Assembly (NCBI GenBank): GCA_905212515.1
Contig: CAJMEU010000062.1
Location: 1-14,639 of the forward strand
Direction of reading: 5' to 3'
Length of the DNA stretch: 14,639 bases
DNA from: an uncultured Oscillospiraceae bacterium
GTDB taxonomy: Bacteria; Bacillota; Clostridia; Oscillospirales; Ruminococcaceae
Positions 13,655 to 14,639 of the stretch are shown here, one piece after another. Under the pieces are notes generated by a model. The model had not been told where the DNA came from. It searched no databases and was given only the letters and a program-made list of their open reading frames with translations. Each line of letters starts with the position of its first letter. The stretch's first letter is position 1. The translations under genes and the position numbers were made by a program.

Positions 13655-13984
13655 GTGGATGCCAAAAGCTGTGGCAAAAAGTTAAAAACTTATCGGGCGC
13701 AGCGCGGCTGGAGCTTGGAAAGATGCGCGGAGCAGATCGGGATCAGCACACGGTATCTGGCCGACATCGAACGCGGGGATAAAGTGCCCACCCTGGAGAC
13801 CTTTGTGCTGATCCTCAACACCCTGGCGGCATCCGCTGATGACGTGCTGCAAGACAGCTTGGTGGTGGGTTATCAAGTAAAAAGCAACGAACTTCTGAAA
13901 ATGCTGGACTCCCTGGACGTCGCCCGCAGAAAACAGGCAATGGATATCTTCAAATGTGTGATTATTTCTTTGCAAGAGCATTAA
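13655..13984 (+). CDS. XRE-family helix-turn-helix regulator (109 aa, GTG start)
   Basis: This is a probable cytoplasmic transcription factor. An XRE HTH domain covers about residues 7-65 (GWSLERCAEQIGISTRYLADIERGDKVP), followed by a helical tail containing SNELLKMLDSLDVARRKQAM, which may serve in dimerisation. The start must be GTG at 13655: an in-frame stop lies 19 nt upstream with no other start between, and the ATG at 13659 is out of frame and ends after eight codons. AAGGCGG is spaced 7 nt upstream. The gene diverges from the AbrB-like regulator and ends in a strong terminator, so it is monocistronic. Its target is unknown; the shared divergent region is the simplest candidate. Confidence 0.88.
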   Translation: MDAKSCGKKLKTYRAQRGWSLERCAEQIGISTRYLADIERGDKVPTLETFVLILNTLAASADDVLQDSLVVGYQVKSNELLKMLDSLDVARRKQAMDIFKCVIISLQEH

Positions 13985-14020
13985 AAGCAGCCTTTCTTTT
14001 TAAAGAAAGACTGCTTTTTT
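13983..14020 (+). terminator. Intrinsic terminator of the second HTH gene
   Basis: AAAAGCAG (13983-13990) pairs with CTGCTTTT (14011-14018), and inside it CTTTCTTT (13992-13999) pairs with AAAGAAAG (14002-14009), with a single C/A mismatch between the two stems and a two-base loop. Trailing T residues follow on the plus strand. The stem overlaps the stop codon. Confidence 0.88.
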
Positions 14021-14044
14021 ATGTTTATTTTTACGGTGGGGAGT

Positions 14045-14070
14045 CTACTTTCTCAGCGTTGAGAAAGTAG
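14045..14070. repeat. Perfect 11-bp inverted repeat, same design as the left-edge hairpin
   Basis: CTACTTTCTCA (14045-14055) pairs perfectly with TGAGAAAGTAG (14060-14070) around the loop GCGT. No T-tract follows. It has the same TACT/AGTA-ended layout as the hairpin at 1-28. Confidence 0.75.
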
Positions 14071-14639
14071 CAAAGAGCGTTGGCCCGCCGCTTGGCCGGC
14101 AAAACCGGCCATTTCGCATTGCGAAACCGCGTCGGTTCGGTTGACGGCCCCACCGGGGCCGCCATTCCGTGCCGCCCAGCCGCGCGGTGCGCGGCCGGGG
14201 CCCTGGGCCCGGAACCCCGAAGGCTTCCGTTCGGCTAAAAATTCATGGCATTCGAAATAAGAAGCCATGAATTTTCTAAACGCCTCACTCCGAGGCCCCC
14301 AAACCCCGTCGGCGGAAACAAGGTGCTACGCCTATGGAAACGCAACGGGGTCTCCTTTGGAGACCCACGCCCCTGACGGGGTGAGGCGTTTCCATCGCCG
14401 CGCCAAAGGCATGCGGCGCGCGCCGCGGCGCGTACGGCTCCGAGTGATTTCCAATGGGGGCGTCGCCCCCAAACCCCCTTGTCAGCAGCTTCTTGCCTGG
14501 GGGCTTGGGGGCAAGGCCCCCATTAGAAATCCCGTTCGCGGCCCACGGAACGTGGAGCGAACGTATGGTCAATTTGCTGTTAGAGAGCGTGCCGCGAACG
14601 CCTCTTTGTTTGCCGCACGAAGGGTGCAGGGGAACATGC
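14071..14639. repeat. Gene-free region built of serial perfect inverted repeats
   Basis: No credible gene lies here; the open frames lack ribosome binding sites and recognisable products. Perfect stems include 14093-14099/14105-14111, 14112-14117/14121-14126, 14146-14151/14155-14160, 14179-14185/14189-14195, 14238-14249/14264-14275, 14281-14288/14381-14388, 14304-14310/14375-14381, 14334-14343/14386-14395, 14348-14355/14359-14366, the palindrome 14413-14426 and 14533-14542/14591-14600. These cover much of the interval and are mostly not followed by T-tracts. Confidence 0.75.
14446..14531. repeat. 33-bp near-perfect inverted repeat with nested hairpins
   Basis: Left arm 14446-14478 and right arm 14499-14531 are inverted copies matching at 29 of 33 positions around a 20-nt centre. 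Each arm contains a smaller internal hairpin, GGGGG-cgtcg-CCCCC on the left and GGGGG-caagg-CCCCC on the right, so the element can fold as one long stem or as two small hairpins. The layout resembles a miniature palindromic mobile or REP-type element, but no target duplication was identified. Confidence 0.65.

Noticed and set aside
14053..14572. Small minus-strand frames (71 and 95 codons) in the right flank
   Set aside because: They have no ribosome binding sites or recognisable domains, and they run through multiple perfect hairpins, so they are better explained as repeat DNA.

Overview
The window suggests a GC-rich, spore-forming Clostridia relative, most likely Oscillospirales/Ruminococcaceae-like. 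The reasons are a SpoIIP engulfment protein, an AbrB/SpoVT-type regulator, a FolT vitamin transporter under a tetrahydrofolate riboswitch, DUF4214 cell-surface enzymes, AAAGGAGG-type ribosome binding sites and sigma-A promoters. The taxonomic call is inferred from gene content and style only. No tRNA, rRNA, CRISPR, phage or insertion-sequence gene was seen.

Layout, left to right. 1-247 is a gene-free, palindrome-rich flank. 248-1507 (minus) is a DAHP synthase gene (aroF) behind a complete ribosome-mediated attenuator: a consensus promoter, a 30-residue leader peptide rich in Phe and Tyr, a 12-pair antiterminator and a strong terminator. 1610-1840 (plus) is a small HTH regulator that overlaps, tail to tail, a D-aminopeptidase gene (dppA, minus). 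2784-4425 (minus) holds a three-repeat peptidoglycan-binding protein and folT; folT is preceded by a THF riboswitch and a long hairpin that buries its Shine-Dalgarno sequence. 4493-6190 (plus) is an M3 oligoendopeptidase, convergent with a PPK2 polyphosphate kinase (minus). The PPK2 gene lies 25 nt after a large secreted DUF4214-SpoIID protein gene (minus). Divergent from that gene is a paralogue (plus) with the same N-terminal DUF4214 array but a GH25 muramidase domain at the C-terminus. Next come spoIIP (minus, behind a sigma-E-like promoter), an AbrB-type regulator (minus) and a second HTH regulator (plus, GTG start). 13985-14639 has no gene and is a dense chain of perfect inverted repeats resembling the left flank.

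Functional themes. Five products act on or bind cell-wall or D-amino-acid material: the M55 D-aminopeptidase, the PG-binding repeat protein, the SpoIID-like lytic transglycosylase, the GH25 muramidase and SpoIIP. Two biosynthetic or uptake genes (aroF, folT) are each controlled in cis by RNA. Chorismate made downstream of DAHP synthase feeds aromatic amino acids and folate, so aroF and folT are metabolically adjacent, although no sequence links their regulation.

The most notable signals are the aroF aromatic leader-peptide attenuator and the divergent DUF4214 pair with exchanged catalytic domains.
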